A stretch of 64,000 nucleotides of DNA, from contig NZ_BBUY01000003.1 of the NCBI RefSeq assembly GCF_001590865.1, positions 255,846-319,845 on the forward strand, written 5' to 3'. Within the stretch, counting starts at the first letter, position 1. Each line of letters begins with the position of its first letter. The notes below the pieces were generated by a model, which had not been told where the DNA came from, searched no databases, and saw only the letters and a program-made list of their open reading frames with translations. The stretch is from Streptomyces sp. NBRC 110611 (GTDB taxonomy: Bacteria > Actinomycetota > Actinomycetes > Streptomycetales > Streptomycetaceae). The position numbers were made by a program, and so were the translations under genes. Positions 24,999 through 33,323 of the stretch are shown here, one piece after another.

Positions 24999-26492
24999 TC
25001 ATCCCCAGGTGATCAGCCGCTTCGGCCGCTCCAGCACCGCCGCCACATCCGCGAGCAGCTTCGAGCCAAGTTCGCCGTCGATCAGGCGGTGGTCGAAGGA
25101 CAGCGCGAGGGTGGTGACCTGACGCGCCTTCACCTTGCCCTTGTGGACCCACGGCTGGAGCTTGACCGCGCCGAAGGCGAGGATCGCCGACTCCCCCGGG
25201 TTGAGGATCGGCGTACCGGTATCGACGCCGAAGACGCCTACGTTGGTAATGGTGACCGTGCCGCCGGACATCGCCGCCGGAGACGTCTTGCCTTCCCTAG
25301 CGGTGGCGACCAGCTCGCCCAGTTCCTCGGCGAGCTGGGGGAGCGTCTTGGCGCCGGCGTCCTTGATGTTCGGGACGATCAGGCCGCGCGGAGTGGCCGC
25401 CGCGATTCCGAGGTTGATGTAGTCCTTGTAGACGATCTCCTGATTCGCCTCGTCCCAGGACGCATTGACCTCCGGGTGCCGCTTGATGGCGACCAGGAAG
25501 GCCTTGGCGACGAGCAGCAGCGGGTTGACCCGCAGCCCCGCCAGGTCCGGGTCCTGCTTGAGCTCCTGGACGAGCTTCATCGTGCGGGTCACATCGACGG
25601 TGATGAACTCCGTGACATGCGGCGCGGTGAAGGCGCTGGCCACCATCGCCTGCGCGGTGGCCTTCCGTACACCCTTGACCGGCACCCGCCGCTCGCGGGC
25701 GGCGGTGTCGACGACGCCGGGCACGGCCGGGGCGCCCGCCACCGGCGTGGCAGCCTCGCTCGGTGCGGCCGGGGCCGCTGCCCGGCCGACTGCCGCGTGG
25801 ACATCGTCGCGGGTGATGGTGCCGTCCGGCCCGGTCGGGACGACCGTCGCCAGATCGATGCCGAGGTCCTTGGCGAGCTTGCGCACCGGCGGCTTGGCCA
25901 GCGGCCGGCCGGCACCGGCAGCACTCACGGCCGGTGCCACGGACGCCGGAGCGGTGGGGGCGTCCTCGGCCACCGGGGCCGCCATCGGCGCCGGCGCGGG
26001 CCGCCCGTTGAGCTCCGCCTGGAGCCCGGCGCTCGCGGGCTCCGGCTGCGCCGGAACACCGGCCTGCGCCTTGCGGGCCCGGCGCTTGGTCGAGGACGGC
26101 GCGGCGCCGTAGCCGACCAGCACCGCCTGGCGGCCCTGCGGCTCGGCGTCCTCCTCCGAGTCGGCTGCGGCGGCCTCCTGGGCACCGGACGCCGCCGGCG
26201 CCTCGGCGGGGCCGGCTCCGGGATCGGTGTCCACGCTGATGATGACGGTGCCGACATCGACGGTGACGCCCTCACCGAATCTCAGCTCATGGACCACCCC
26301 GTCGTAGGGGATGGGCAGTTCGACGGCGGCCTTGGCGGTCTCGACCTCACAGACCGCCTGACCGTCGGTGACGGTGTCGCCCGGCTGGACGTACCACTTG
26401 AGGATCTCGGCCTCGGTGAGCCCCTCGCCCACGTCGGGCATCTTGAACTCACGGAAGCGCTGCGCGTTGGCGGTCCCTGCAGTCATGGTCAC
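24999..26492 (-). CDS. bkdC: branched-chain 2-oxoacid dehydrogenase E2 (lipoyl acyltransferase), copy 1
   Basis: This 497-residue E2 subunit has a lipoyl domain (about 14-90; lipoyl Lys54 in EVETAKAAVE), a long Ala/Pro linker, a peripheral-subunit-binding domain (about 205-240, VRKLAKDLGIDLATVVPTG) and the acyltransferase core (about 270-497) ending in the catalytic SFDHRLIDG. It transfers acyl groups from E1 to CoA, giving isobutyryl-, isovaleryl- and 2-methylbutyryl-CoA for branched fatty acids and polyketide starters. Context rather than sequence separates it from pyruvate E2: the E1 alpha/beta pair upstream is the heterotetrameric type, and streptomycetes carry two bkd clusters in this chromosomal region. 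It lies 17 bp after bkdB. Confidence 0.9.
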   Translation of the reverse strand: MTMTAGTANAQRFREFKMPDVGEGLTEAEILKWYVQPGDTVTDGQAVCEVETAKAAVELPIPYDGVVHELRFGEGVTVDVGTVIISVDTDPGAGPAEAPAASGAQEAAAADSEEDAEPQGRQAVLVGYGAAPSSTKRRARKAQAGVPAQPEPASAGLQAELNGRPAPAPMAAPVAEDAPTAPASVAPAVSAAGAGRPLAKPPVRKLAKDLGIDLATVVPTGPDGTITRDDVHAAVGRAAAPAAPSEAATPVAGAPAVPGVVDTAARERRVPVKGVRKATAQAMVASAFTAPHVTEFITVDVTRTMKLVQELKQDPDLAGLRVNPLLLVAKAFLVAIKRHPEVNASWDEANQEIVYKDYINLGIAAATPRGLIVPNIKDAGAKTLPQLAEELGELVATAREGKTSPAAMSGGTVTITNVGVFGVDTGTPILNPGESAILAFGAVKLQPWVHKGKVKARQVTTLALSFDHRLIDGELGSKLLADVAAVLERPKRLITWG

Positions 26493-26509
26493 GAACTCTC
26501 CTCAAACCC

Positions 26510-27493
26510 TCAGTACGCCAACGCACGGTCAACGGCGTCGAGCACCCGGTCCAGTCCCGGAAGGTACTCGTCCTCCAGCCGGGAGGGCGGGTACGGGGAG
26601 TGGAAGCCGCCGACCCGCAGGACCGGGGCCTCCAGGTGGTAGAAGCACCGCTCGGTGATCCTGGCGGCGATCTCCGCGCCCGTGCCGAAGAAGACCGGCG
26701 CTTCGTGGACGACGACCAGCCGGCCGGTCTTCTGCACCGACGTCTGCACGGTGTCGAAGTCGATCGGGGAGAGCGAGCGCAGGTCGACGACCTCGACCGA
26801 CTTGCCCTCCTCGGCCGCGACCTTGGCCGCGTCCAGGCAGACCTTCACCATCGGGCCGTAGGCGGCCAGCGTCAGGTCGGAGCCGCTCTGGGTGACCCGG
26901 GCCTTGTGCAGCGGGTCCGGGATCGACTCGGTGTCCAGCCGCGACTTGTCGTGGTAGCGGCGCTTGGGCTCGAAGTAGATGACCGGGTCGTCGCCGGCGA
27001 TCGCCTGCTGGAGCATCCAGTAGGCGTCGGAGGAGTTCGCGGGAGAGACGATCTTCAGGCCCGCGACGTGCGCGAACAGCGCCTCGGGGGATTCGGAGTG
27101 GTGCTCGACCGCGCCGATGCCGCCGCCGTACGGAATGCGGATGACGACCGGCACCTTGACCTTGCCCAGCGCACGGGCGTGCATCTTGGCGAGCTGGGTG
27201 ACGATCTGGTCGTAGGCGGGGAAGACGAAGCCGTCGAACTGGATCTCGACGACCGGGCGGTAGCCGCGCAGCGCCAGGCCGATGGCGGTGCCGACGATGC
27301 CGGACTCGGCCAGCGGGGTGTCGATCACCCGGTCCTCGCCGAAGTCCTTCTGCAGCCCGTCGGTGACCCGGAAGACGCCGCCGAGCTTGCCCACGTCCTC
27401 GCCCATGACGAGGACCTTGGGGTCGGCCTCCATGGAGGCCCGTAGCGATGCGTTGATCGCCTTGGCGATGGTGATCTTCTCGAAGACAGCCAT
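26510..27493 (-). CDS. bkdB: branched-chain 2-oxoacid dehydrogenase E1 beta, copy 1
   Basis: This is a 327-residue transketolase-like pyrimidine-binding subunit with the C-terminal transketolase domain. Recognisable family segments include GEDVGKLGGVFRVTDGL near 30, IPYGGGIGAVEHHSES near 120 and VHEAPVFFGTGAEIAARITE near 265. With E1 alpha it forms the alpha2beta2 ThDP enzyme that decarboxylates branched-chain 2-oxoacids and reductively acylates E2. It starts with ATG at 27493, 2 bp after the bkdA stop, so the two subunits are translationally linked. Confidence 0.92.
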   Translation of the reverse strand: MAVFEKITIAKAINASLRASMEADPKVLVMGEDVGKLGGVFRVTDGLQKDFGEDRVIDTPLAESGIVGTAIGLALRGYRPVVEIQFDGFVFPAYDQIVTQLAKMHARALGKVKVPVVIRIPYGGGIGAVEHHSESPEALFAHVAGLKIVSPANSSDAYWMLQQAIAGDDPVIYFEPKRRYHDKSRLDTESIPDPLHKARVTQSGSDLTLAAYGPMVKVCLDAAKVAAEEGKSVEVVDLRSLSPIDFDTVQTSVQKTGRLVVVHEAPVFFGTGAEIAARITERCFYHLEAPVLRVGGFHSPYPPSRLEDEYLPGLDRVLDAVDRALAY

Positions 27494-27495
27494 GG

Positions 27496-28713
27496 TCAGT
27501 TCCCCTCCGCGACGAGCTCGGCATCGGCGAACGACGCCTGGTACGCGGCGAACTGCACGCGCTCCTCATCGACGAGCGCGTGCCCGTCGGCATAGACATT
27601 CTCGAAGATCGCCATGTGGTCCGGGTCCGGCATGGCCCGGACGGCATCGCGGACCCGCTTGCCCAGGGCCTCGCTCTCCTCGTCGACCGACGCCAGGTAC
27701 GCCTCGTCGACCAGGCCCTCGGCCTCCAGATACGTCCGCAGCCGCCGGATCGGGTCCTTGGCCTCCCAGGACGCCCGCTCCTCGTCCGCCCGGTACCGCG
27801 TGGGGTCGTCGGAGGTGGTGTGCGCGCCCATCCGGTAGGTGAAGGCCTCGATGAGCATCGGGCCCTGGCCGGTGCGGGCCCGCTCCAGCGCCGCCTTGGT
27901 CACGGCCAGGCACGCCAGGACGTCATTGCCGTCGACCCGTACGCCGGGGAATCCGAATCCGCGGGCGCGCTGGTAGAGGGGCACCCGGGTCTGCTTCTCG
28001 GTGGGCTCGGAAATCGCCCACTGGTTGTTCTGGCAGAAGAACACGACCGGGGAGTTGTAGACCGCGGAGAAGGTGAAAGCCTCCGCGACATCTCCCTGGC
28101 TGGAAGCGCCGTCACCGAAATAGGCGATGACCGCGGAATCCGCGCCGTCCTTCTGCACGCCCATCGCATAGCCGGTCGCATGCAGCGTCTGCGAACCGAT
28201 GACGATCGTGTAGAGGTGGAAGTTGTTGCTGTTGGGATCCCATCCGCCGTTGTTGACACCGCGGAACATGCCCAGCAGGTTCGTCGGGTCGACGCCGCGG
28301 CACCAGGCCACGCCGTGCTCCCGGTAAGTGGGGAAGACGTAGTCGTCGTCGCGCAGCGCGCGGCCGGAGCCGATCTGGGCCGCCTCCTGGCCCAGCAGCG
28401 AGGCCCACAGTCCCAGCTCGCCCTGGCGCTGGAGGGTGGTCGCCTCGGCGTCGAACTTCCTCGTCAGCACCATGTCGCGGTAGAGGCCGCGGAGTTCTTC
28501 CGGGGACAGGTCGATCGCGTAATCCGGGTGCTCGACCCGCTTCCCTTCGGGGGTCAGCAGTTGTACGAGCTGGTCCTGCTCCGCCTGATCGGACCGGCCG
28601 GTGGTGCGAGTCCCGGCCGGCGACGACTTCTTCGACGAGGTCGTCTTTTTGGCGGTGGTGCGCTTGCTGCTGCCGCGGGCGTTCTTCCGCTGCGCAGTGC
28701 CTTCCACGGTCAC
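27496..28713 (-). CDS. bkdA: branched-chain 2-oxoacid dehydrogenase E1 alpha, copy 1
   Basis: This is a 405-residue E1 alpha. A basic Lys/Ser/Thr-rich N-terminal tail (about 8-36, KRTTAKKTTSSKKSS) precedes the dehydrogenase E1 domain with the ThDP motif GDGASSQGDVAEAF through FCQNNQW (GDG to NN). The His-containing phosphorylation-loop region YRMGAHTTSDDPTRYR is intact. GTG at 28713 is chosen because GGAGGAG lies 6 bases upstream; the frame stays open far upstream but without support. It is the first gene of bkdABC copy 1 and diverges from the orphan response regulator. Confidence 0.9.
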   Translation of the reverse strand: MTVEGTAQRKNARGSSKRTTAKKTTSSKKSSPAGTRTTGRSDQAEQDQLVQLLTPEGKRVEHPDYAIDLSPEELRGLYRDMVLTRKFDAEATTLQRQGELGLWASLLGQEAAQIGSGRALRDDDYVFPTYREHGVAWCRGVDPTNLLGMFRGVNNGGWDPNSNNFHLYTIVIGSQTLHATGYAMGVQKDGADSAVIAYFGDGASSQGDVAEAFTFSAVYNSPVVFFCQNNQWAISEPTEKQTRVPLYQRARGFGFPGVRVDGNDVLACLAVTKAALERARTGQGPMLIEAFTYRMGAHTTSDDPTRYRADEERASWEAKDPIRRLRTYLEAEGLVDEAYLASVDEESEALGKRVRDAVRAMPDPDHMAIFENVYADGHALVDEERVQFAAYQASFADAELVAEGN

Positions 28714-28904
28714 GTGCTGCTCCTCCGTCTGTCCGGCCGCCGGGGTCCGCCGGTGGCCGTATTGCGGCTCACCCGATTTCCGATACGGCGCACGGGGTGT
28801 GTGCGAACGCGGGCGGAACCGGGTGGAACAAAGCTCCCGGAACGTGGCCTGCTCAATGCACGTTACCCATTGCCAAAGCCGAAGTGAAAACGGCCCTGAC
28901 CTGC

Positions 28905-28931
28905 GATTTTGCTTGGATTTCCAAGTAAATC
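28905..28931. promoter_or_regulatory. dyad in the bkdA / response regulator divergent promoter
   Basis: GATTT-tg-CTTGGA-tt-TCCAAG-t-AAATC is an interrupted inverted repeat in the AT-richest part of the 309-bp gap between bkdA (start 28713) and the regulator (start 29023). It is an operator candidate for either gene. I see nothing else supportable in this gap. Confidence 0.45.
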
Positions 28932-29022
28932 GCGAAGGCTTGGAACAACTCCTGGTCACAGCGTCGCAGGCCACCGGGACAACGGCACGTTATATCGGTG
29001 ACCTGGACCACGGGAAGAGTCG

Positions 29023-29700
29023 ATGTGTGAGACTGGGGTCGTGCGCGAAGACGGAAAAATCACGGTATTCCTGCTCGACGATCATGAGGTCGTCCGGCGC
29101 GGCGTCCACGAAATGCTCACCGTCGAGGGAGACATCGAGGTGGTCGGCGAGGCCGGTACCGCCGCGGATGCCCTGGTCAGGATCCCGGCGACGCGTCCCG
29201 ACGTCGCGGTGCTGGACGTCCGGCTACCGGACGGCAGCGGCGTCGAGGTCTGCCGTGAGATCCGCTCGCAGAACGAGGACATCAAGTGTCTGATGCTGAC
29301 CTCGTTCGCGGACGACGAGGCCCTGTTCGATGCGATCATGGCCGGTGCGGCCGGTTATGTCCTCAAGGCCATCCGGGGCAGCGAGCTGCTCTCCGCGGTC
29401 CGCGATGTCGCGGCCGGCAAGTCGCTGCTCGATCCGGTGGCCACCGCCCGCGTCCTGGAGCGGCTGCGCCATGGCAGCGCCGCCAAGGGCGACGACCGGC
29501 TGGCGAACCTGACCGAGCAGGAGCGCAAGATCCTCGACCTGATCGGCGAGGGGCTGACCAACCGCGCAATCGGTGAGCGGCTCCACCTCGCCGAGAAGAC
29601 GATCAAGAACTATGTCTCCAGCCTGCTGTCCAAGCTGGGCATGGAGCGCCGCTCCCAGGCCGCCGCATACGTCGCGCGGATGCAGGCCGAGCGGAACTGA
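29023..29700 (+). CDS. NarL/LuxR-type response regulator, DosR/DevR-like orphan
   Basis: This is a 225-residue response regulator. The receiver domain (about 12-128) has the acidic pair DD19-20, phospho-acceptor Asp65 in VLDVRLPDG, Thr in LMLTSF and Lys in VLKAI. The LuxR HTH (about 160-215) reads LTEQERKILDLIGEGLTNRA. Length and sequence pattern match the DevR/DosR group that answers hypoxia and redox cues in actinobacteria. No histidine kinase is adjacent, so it is an orphan in this window. ATG at 29023 has GGAAGAG nearby; GTG at 29041 would remove six residues. Position beside bkdA suggests possible metabolic targets (inference). Confidence 0.92.
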   Translation: MCETGVVREDGKITVFLLDDHEVVRRGVHEMLTVEGDIEVVGEAGTAADALVRIPATRPDVAVLDVRLPDGSGVEVCREIRSQNEDIKCLMLTSFADDEALFDAIMAGAAGYVLKAIRGSELLSAVRDVAAGKSLLDPVATARVLERLRHGSAAKGDDRLANLTEQERKILDLIGEGLTNRAIGERLHLAEKTIKNYVSSLLSKLGMERRSQAAAYVARMQAERN

Positions 29701-29833
29701 CACCGCGGGGCCCGGGCCGTCCGAGCGGCGCGGCACGGGCCCTGTCCGGGTGAGGCGGATTCGGGACCATCGTCCTGTTTCCTCAGGCTGCTGGGCCCTA
29801 CTGGCCACCAGAGGCCGTGGGCAAGGTGGTGAC

Positions 29834-30250
29834 ATGCCCACCGACTATTACCGTGCCATCGAGCTGCTCAGCCGCACCCCCTACGGGCGGGTCTCGGCCA
29901 GTCGGCGGGCGCTGCCCTTCACCACCGTCACCCGCCACGTCGTGATGGACGACGGGCGGCTGATGCTGCGGCTGCACCGCGGCTACAACTACCACCAGGC
30001 CCTGGACGGCAGCGTGGTCGCGTACGAGGCCGACAACGCCAACTGCGACAGCGACACCTGGTCCGTGCAGTTCACCGGCACCGCCCGGGTCGTCACCCCC
30101 ACCCCCGCCGAGCGGGAGCTCTTCGGGCCCACCCCGCGGCTGGCCGACGACGCCCCCTTCGACCCGGTGTTCCTGCGGATCGAGCCGGAGCTCGTGGCGC
30201 TGCACCAGCTCACGGATGTGCCCGTCTACCGTTACGCGCACTCTGCGTAA
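29834..30250 (+). CDS. pyridoxamine 5'-phosphate oxidase-like flavin-barrel protein
   Basis: This 138-residue split-barrel protein of the PNPOx-like superfamily has YGRVSASRRALPFTTVTRHV near the front and strands such as DTWSVQFTGTARVVTP. Members bind FMN, F420 or haem, and several belong to DosR-type regulons, which fits the regulator gene 133 bp upstream. The specific cofactor cannot be read from sequence. ATG at 29834 follows AAGGTGG. Confidence 0.82.
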   Translation: MPTDYYRAIELLSRTPYGRVSASRRALPFTTVTRHVVMDDGRLMLRLHRGYNYHQALDGSVVAYEADNANCDSDTWSVQFTGTARVVTPTPAERELFGPTPRLADDAPFDPVFLRIEPELVALHQLTDVPVYRYAHSA

Positions 30251-30302
30251 GGCTTTCCCGATCACCCACTCCGACGGGTGCAGGTGATCTAACATCTGGC
30301 GC

Positions 30303-31346
30303 GTGCTGCGCTCATCTGTAGTCCGGACGGCGGCGACGCCCGACAGAGACACCCTCGGATCCCTGCTCCGCCACTACACCGGCACCGGCACGCCGCTGTC
30401 CTGCGAGCCCGTCGCCGAAGGCCTGCTCAACCACGGCTACTTCCTCGCCACCACCCGCGGCCGCTACTTCCTCAAGCACCACCTCGACGGCGACCGCGCC
30501 GCGATCACCCGCCAGCACCGCGCCACCCGCCGGCTCGCCGCGCTCGGCCTGCCGGTCGCCCCGCCCGTCGCCGACGCCGACGGCCACACCGTCACGGTCC
30601 TCGACGGCCGCTGCTACGCCCTGCACCCCTGGATCGAGGGCCGGCACCTCGGCGGCGCCGCGCTGACCCGCGGCCAGTCCCGCCGACTGGGCGCCCTGCT
30701 CGGACTGGTACACACCGCTCTGGAACAGGTCATGGCCGACGAACCGCCGCCGCCCCGGCCGCCCTGCGCGGACGCGGGAGCCGACCCCGCGCGGACCTTC
30801 GAGATGATCGACGAACTGCTGGCCCTGGCCCGCGGCGCCCGCCCGCGCACCAGCTTCGACGAACTCGCCGAACACCGCCTGCTGGAGCGCCGGACCCTGC
30901 TCGAACGGCAGGCGCACCGCCGCCCGGCCCCCGGCGCCGAGCCCGCCGCCGGGTGGGTGCACGGCGACTTCCACCCGCTGAACGTCCTGTACCTCGGTGC
31001 GGAACCCACCGCGATCGTCGACTGGGACCGGCTGGACATCCAGCCCCGCGCCGAGGAGGCGGTCCGCGCCGCCGCGATCTTCTTCGTACGCCCCTGCGGC
31101 ACGCTGGACCTGGCCAAGGTGGCGGCGTACGCGGGCGCCTACCGCAGCGCCTGCGGAGCCGACGCCGACGAGCTGGCCGCAGCCGTCCACCGGGTGTGGT
31201 GGGAGCGGCTGAACGACTTCTGGATGCTCACCTGGCGCTACCGGCTCGGCGACCGCCGCACCGACCCGCAGTTCCCGGCGGCGGCCGCGCTGGCCGTGTG
31301 GTGGACCCGCGAATACCGCGCCGTACGGGAGGCGTTCACCCGCTGA
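30303..31346 (+). CDS. aminoglycoside phosphotransferase (APH) family kinase-like protein
   Basis: This 347-residue protein has the choline/APH kinase fold. The Brenner-like catalytic motif HGDFHPLN starts at His220 with catalytic Asp222, followed by the metal-binding IVDWDR about 20 residues later. The N-lobe has EGLLNHGYFLATTRGRYFLK. The family includes sugar, homoserine and hydroxylysine kinases as well as antibiotic kinases; nothing here indicates resistance. It starts with GTG at 30303, 52 bp after the flavin-barrel gene. Its stop lies 20 bp from that of the convergent kinase gene. Confidence 0.85.
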   Translation: MLRSSVVRTAATPDRDTLGSLLRHYTGTGTPLSCEPVAEGLLNHGYFLATTRGRYFLKHHLDGDRAAITRQHRATRRLAALGLPVAPPVADADGHTVTVLDGRCYALHPWIEGRHLGGAALTRGQSRRLGALLGLVHTALEQVMADEPPPPRPPCADAGADPARTFEMIDELLALARGARPRTSFDELAEHRLLERRTLLERQAHRRPAPGAEPAAGWVHGDFHPLNVLYLGAEPTAIVDWDRLDIQPRAEEAVRAAAIFFVRPCGTLDLAKVAAYAGAYRSACGADADELAAAVHRVWWERLNDFWMLTWRYRLGDRRTDPQFPAAAALAVWWTREYRAVREAFTR

Positions 31347-31366
31347 GGCGGGCGGCGGCCGGTCCG

Positions 31367-33004
31367 TCAGCTGCCGGTCGTGCCGAGCGTCGTGGTGCCG
31401 TTGTCCGCGGTGTTGCCGGTGGTGTTCCCGCCGTCGGTGGTACCGGTGGTGTTCCCGCCGTCGCCCGTGCCGCCGTCCGTCGTGGTCCCGCCGTCGCTGC
31501 TGGTCCCGCCATCCGTGGTCCCGCCATCGCTCGTCCCGCCGTCCGTGCTGGTGGGCGGCGTGGTCGACGGCTCCGAGGACGTCGGCGGCTGCGAGGTGGG
31601 CGGCTCAGACGTGTGCGGTGTGCTCGGCCGGTACGTCGGCGGGCGGCTGTACGTCCCGCTGTCGCCACCGATGCCGCCGGGCTCGGTGTCCGGCGTGCTC
31701 GGCTCGTCCGACGGCGGCTCACTGGTCCTGTCGTCGTCCTTCGACGGCGTCGGCGACTGTGTGACCGGGGGCTGCTGCTTCTTGGGCGGCTCGTTGCCGG
31801 TGTTCTGCAGCGCGAAGGCCACCCCCACCGCGATGGCGATCACCGCGAGCGCCGCGATCAGCCAGATCTTGCCGCGGCCGCGCCGGGCCGGGCGGGGCCC
31901 GCCGTCGTAACCCCCGTCGTCGTCCCGCATACCGGGCGGCAGGATCGGCTGCGCGGTGGTCTGGCCGGCGTCGGGGTGCGGCAGCGCGGTGGTCGCGGCG
32001 GTGCCCATGGACGGGGTGTGCGCGCTCTCGTGCATGGCGACCGGCCCGGTGTTCCAGGTACCGGTGTGTCCGCCCTGCTCGTGCAGCATCTGCAGCGAGT
32101 ACTGGACCAGACCGCGCATCTCCTCGGCGGTCTGGAACCGGTCGTCGGGGTCCTTCGCCAGCGACCGCATGACCAGGCCGTCCAGCTCCGGCGGCACCCC
32201 TCCGGCAACCTGGGAGGGCGGCACGGGCATGTCCTGAACATGCTGGTAGACGACCGAAAGCGGGGTCTCGCCGGTGAACGGAGGCCGCAGCGCGAGCAGC
32301 TCGTACAGCAGGCAGCCGGTGGCGTAGAGGTCGGAACGGGTGTCGACGGTCTTGCCGAGCGCCTGCTCCGGGGAGAGGTACTGCGGCGTTCCCATGACCA
32401 TGCCGGTCTGGGTCATGGTCGACTGGGCGCCGTGCAGAGCGCGGGCGATACCGAAGTCCATGACCTTGACGGCGCCGCTGTTGGTGATGATCACGTTCGC
32501 GGGCTTGATGTCGCGGTGCACGATGCCGTGCTGGTGGCTGTAGGCCAGCGCCTCCAGCACCCCGGAAACGATGATCAGCGCCTGGTCCGGCGGCGGGGCG
32601 TCGGCGTTGAGCAGCAGGTCACGGATAGTGCGGCCCTCGACCAGCTCCATCACGATGTACGGCACGGTGTTGCCGCCGACCAGATCCTCGCCCGAGTCGT
32701 AGACCGCCACCACCGCGTGGTGGTTCAGCCCGGCCACGGACTGTGCCTCGCGCGTGAACCGGGCCTTGGACACCGGATCCTCGGCGAGGTCGGCGCGCAG
32801 CAGCTTCACGGCGACGGTACGGCCCAGACGGACGTCCTCGGCCGCGAACACCTCCGCCATACCGCCACGGCCCAGCCGCCGCGTGAGCCGGTAACGGCCA
32901 TCGCCGACCAGCCCGCCATTGCCCCACATCTCCGGTGCATCGGGGATATGGGAGCCGGTGGCATCAGGATCGGACGGGCCCTGGGGGCTCTGCGTCGGTG
33001 CCAT
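31367..33004 (-). CDS. transmembrane Ser/Thr protein kinase with Thr/Gly-rich tail
   Basis: This is a 545-residue Hanks-type kinase. The catalytic domain (about 38-300) has LGRGGMAEVF, AVKLL, HRDIKPAN (HRD at 163-165) and DFGIARA. One transmembrane helix lies at about 379-398 (IWLIAALAVIAIAVGVAFAL). The extracellular part (about 400-545) is Pro/Ser/Thr-rich and ends in imperfect TDGGT repeats; it has no PASTA domain. ATG at 33004 is used, with GAGGA close upstream. It diverges from a second kinase across 319 bp; both contain the same activation-loop sequence TMTQTGMV.GTPQYLSPEQA, so they are related by duplication. Confidence 0.93.
   Translation of the reverse strand: MAPTQSPQGPSDPDATGSHIPDAPEMWGNGGLVGDGRYRLTRRLGRGGMAEVFAAEDVRLGRTVAVKLLRADLAEDPVSKARFTREAQSVAGLNHHAVVAVYDSGEDLVGGNTVPYIVMELVEGRTIRDLLLNADAPPPDQALIIVSGVLEALAYSHQHGIVHRDIKPANVIITNSGAVKVMDFGIARALHGAQSTMTQTGMVMGTPQYLSPEQALGKTVDTRSDLYATGCLLYELLALRPPFTGETPLSVVYQHVQDMPVPPSQVAGGVPPELDGLVMRSLAKDPDDRFQTAEEMRGLVQYSLQMLHEQGGHTGTWNTGPVAMHESAHTPSMGTAATTALPHPDAGQTTAQPILPPGMRDDDGGYDGGPRPARRGRGKIWLIAALAVIAIAVGVAFALQNTGNEPPKKQQPPVTQSPTPSKDDDRTSEPPSDEPSTPDTEPGGIGGDSGTYSRPPTYRPSTPHTSEPPTSQPPTSSEPSTTPPTSTDGGTSDGGTTDGGTSSDGGTTTDGGTGDGGNTTGTTDGGNTTGNTADNGTTTLGTTGS
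31380..31546 (-). repeat. coding repeats for TDGGT-type tail
   Basis: Imperfect 12- to 18-bp units in the 3' end of the kinase gene encode Thr/Asp/Gly repeats of its extracellular tail. Confidence 0.6.
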
Positions 33005-33323
33005 CGGTCCTCGCCGTCGAATCAATCCGCATGAGAGCGGTAAGGTCATCGGTCTTCGATAGAGCACGCTACAGGTTCCGTGGCACTCACCGGTCCGTCG
33101 CGGACCGGTCATCAAACCTGCCGGATGCCCTGTATCGCAAGTTCAGTGGGGGTGCGCAAGGCCGCCGGACGTCTCACCGCCGTGACCTGATCTTGCACAT
33201 CTGGTCACGGAACGGGCACACGGCTTGACGTGTCCCAGCCCTGGGGCAGACTTGGCTGCGGAATTCCAGATGTGATCGCTATACGTACGGGTCGTGCGCC
33301 GTGCGCTAGGGGGAAGCGGAACG
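33005..33323. promoter_or_regulatory. divergent kinase promoter region with CCGTGACC/GGTCACGG dyad
   Basis: This 319-bp region has no gene. An 8-bp perfect inverted repeat (33180-33187 and 33203-33210) and a TTGACG hexamer at 33225-33230 with a weak -10 16-17 bases on (AGACTT) are consistent with the promoter of the plus-strand kinase. Confidence 0.4.

Noticed and set aside
24999..28713. Annotation as pyruvate dehydrogenase complex
   Set aside because: Streptomycetes usually use a homodimeric AceE-type E1 for pyruvate. The alpha/beta E1 pairs in this chromosomal region are bkd sets, and the second copy adjoins bkdR. Sequence alone cannot fully exclude pyruvate as a side substrate.
30303..31346. 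Aminoglycoside resistance gene
   Set aside because: The APH fold is shared by many metabolic kinases, and there is no resistance context or close similarity to a known resistance enzyme that I can recognise.
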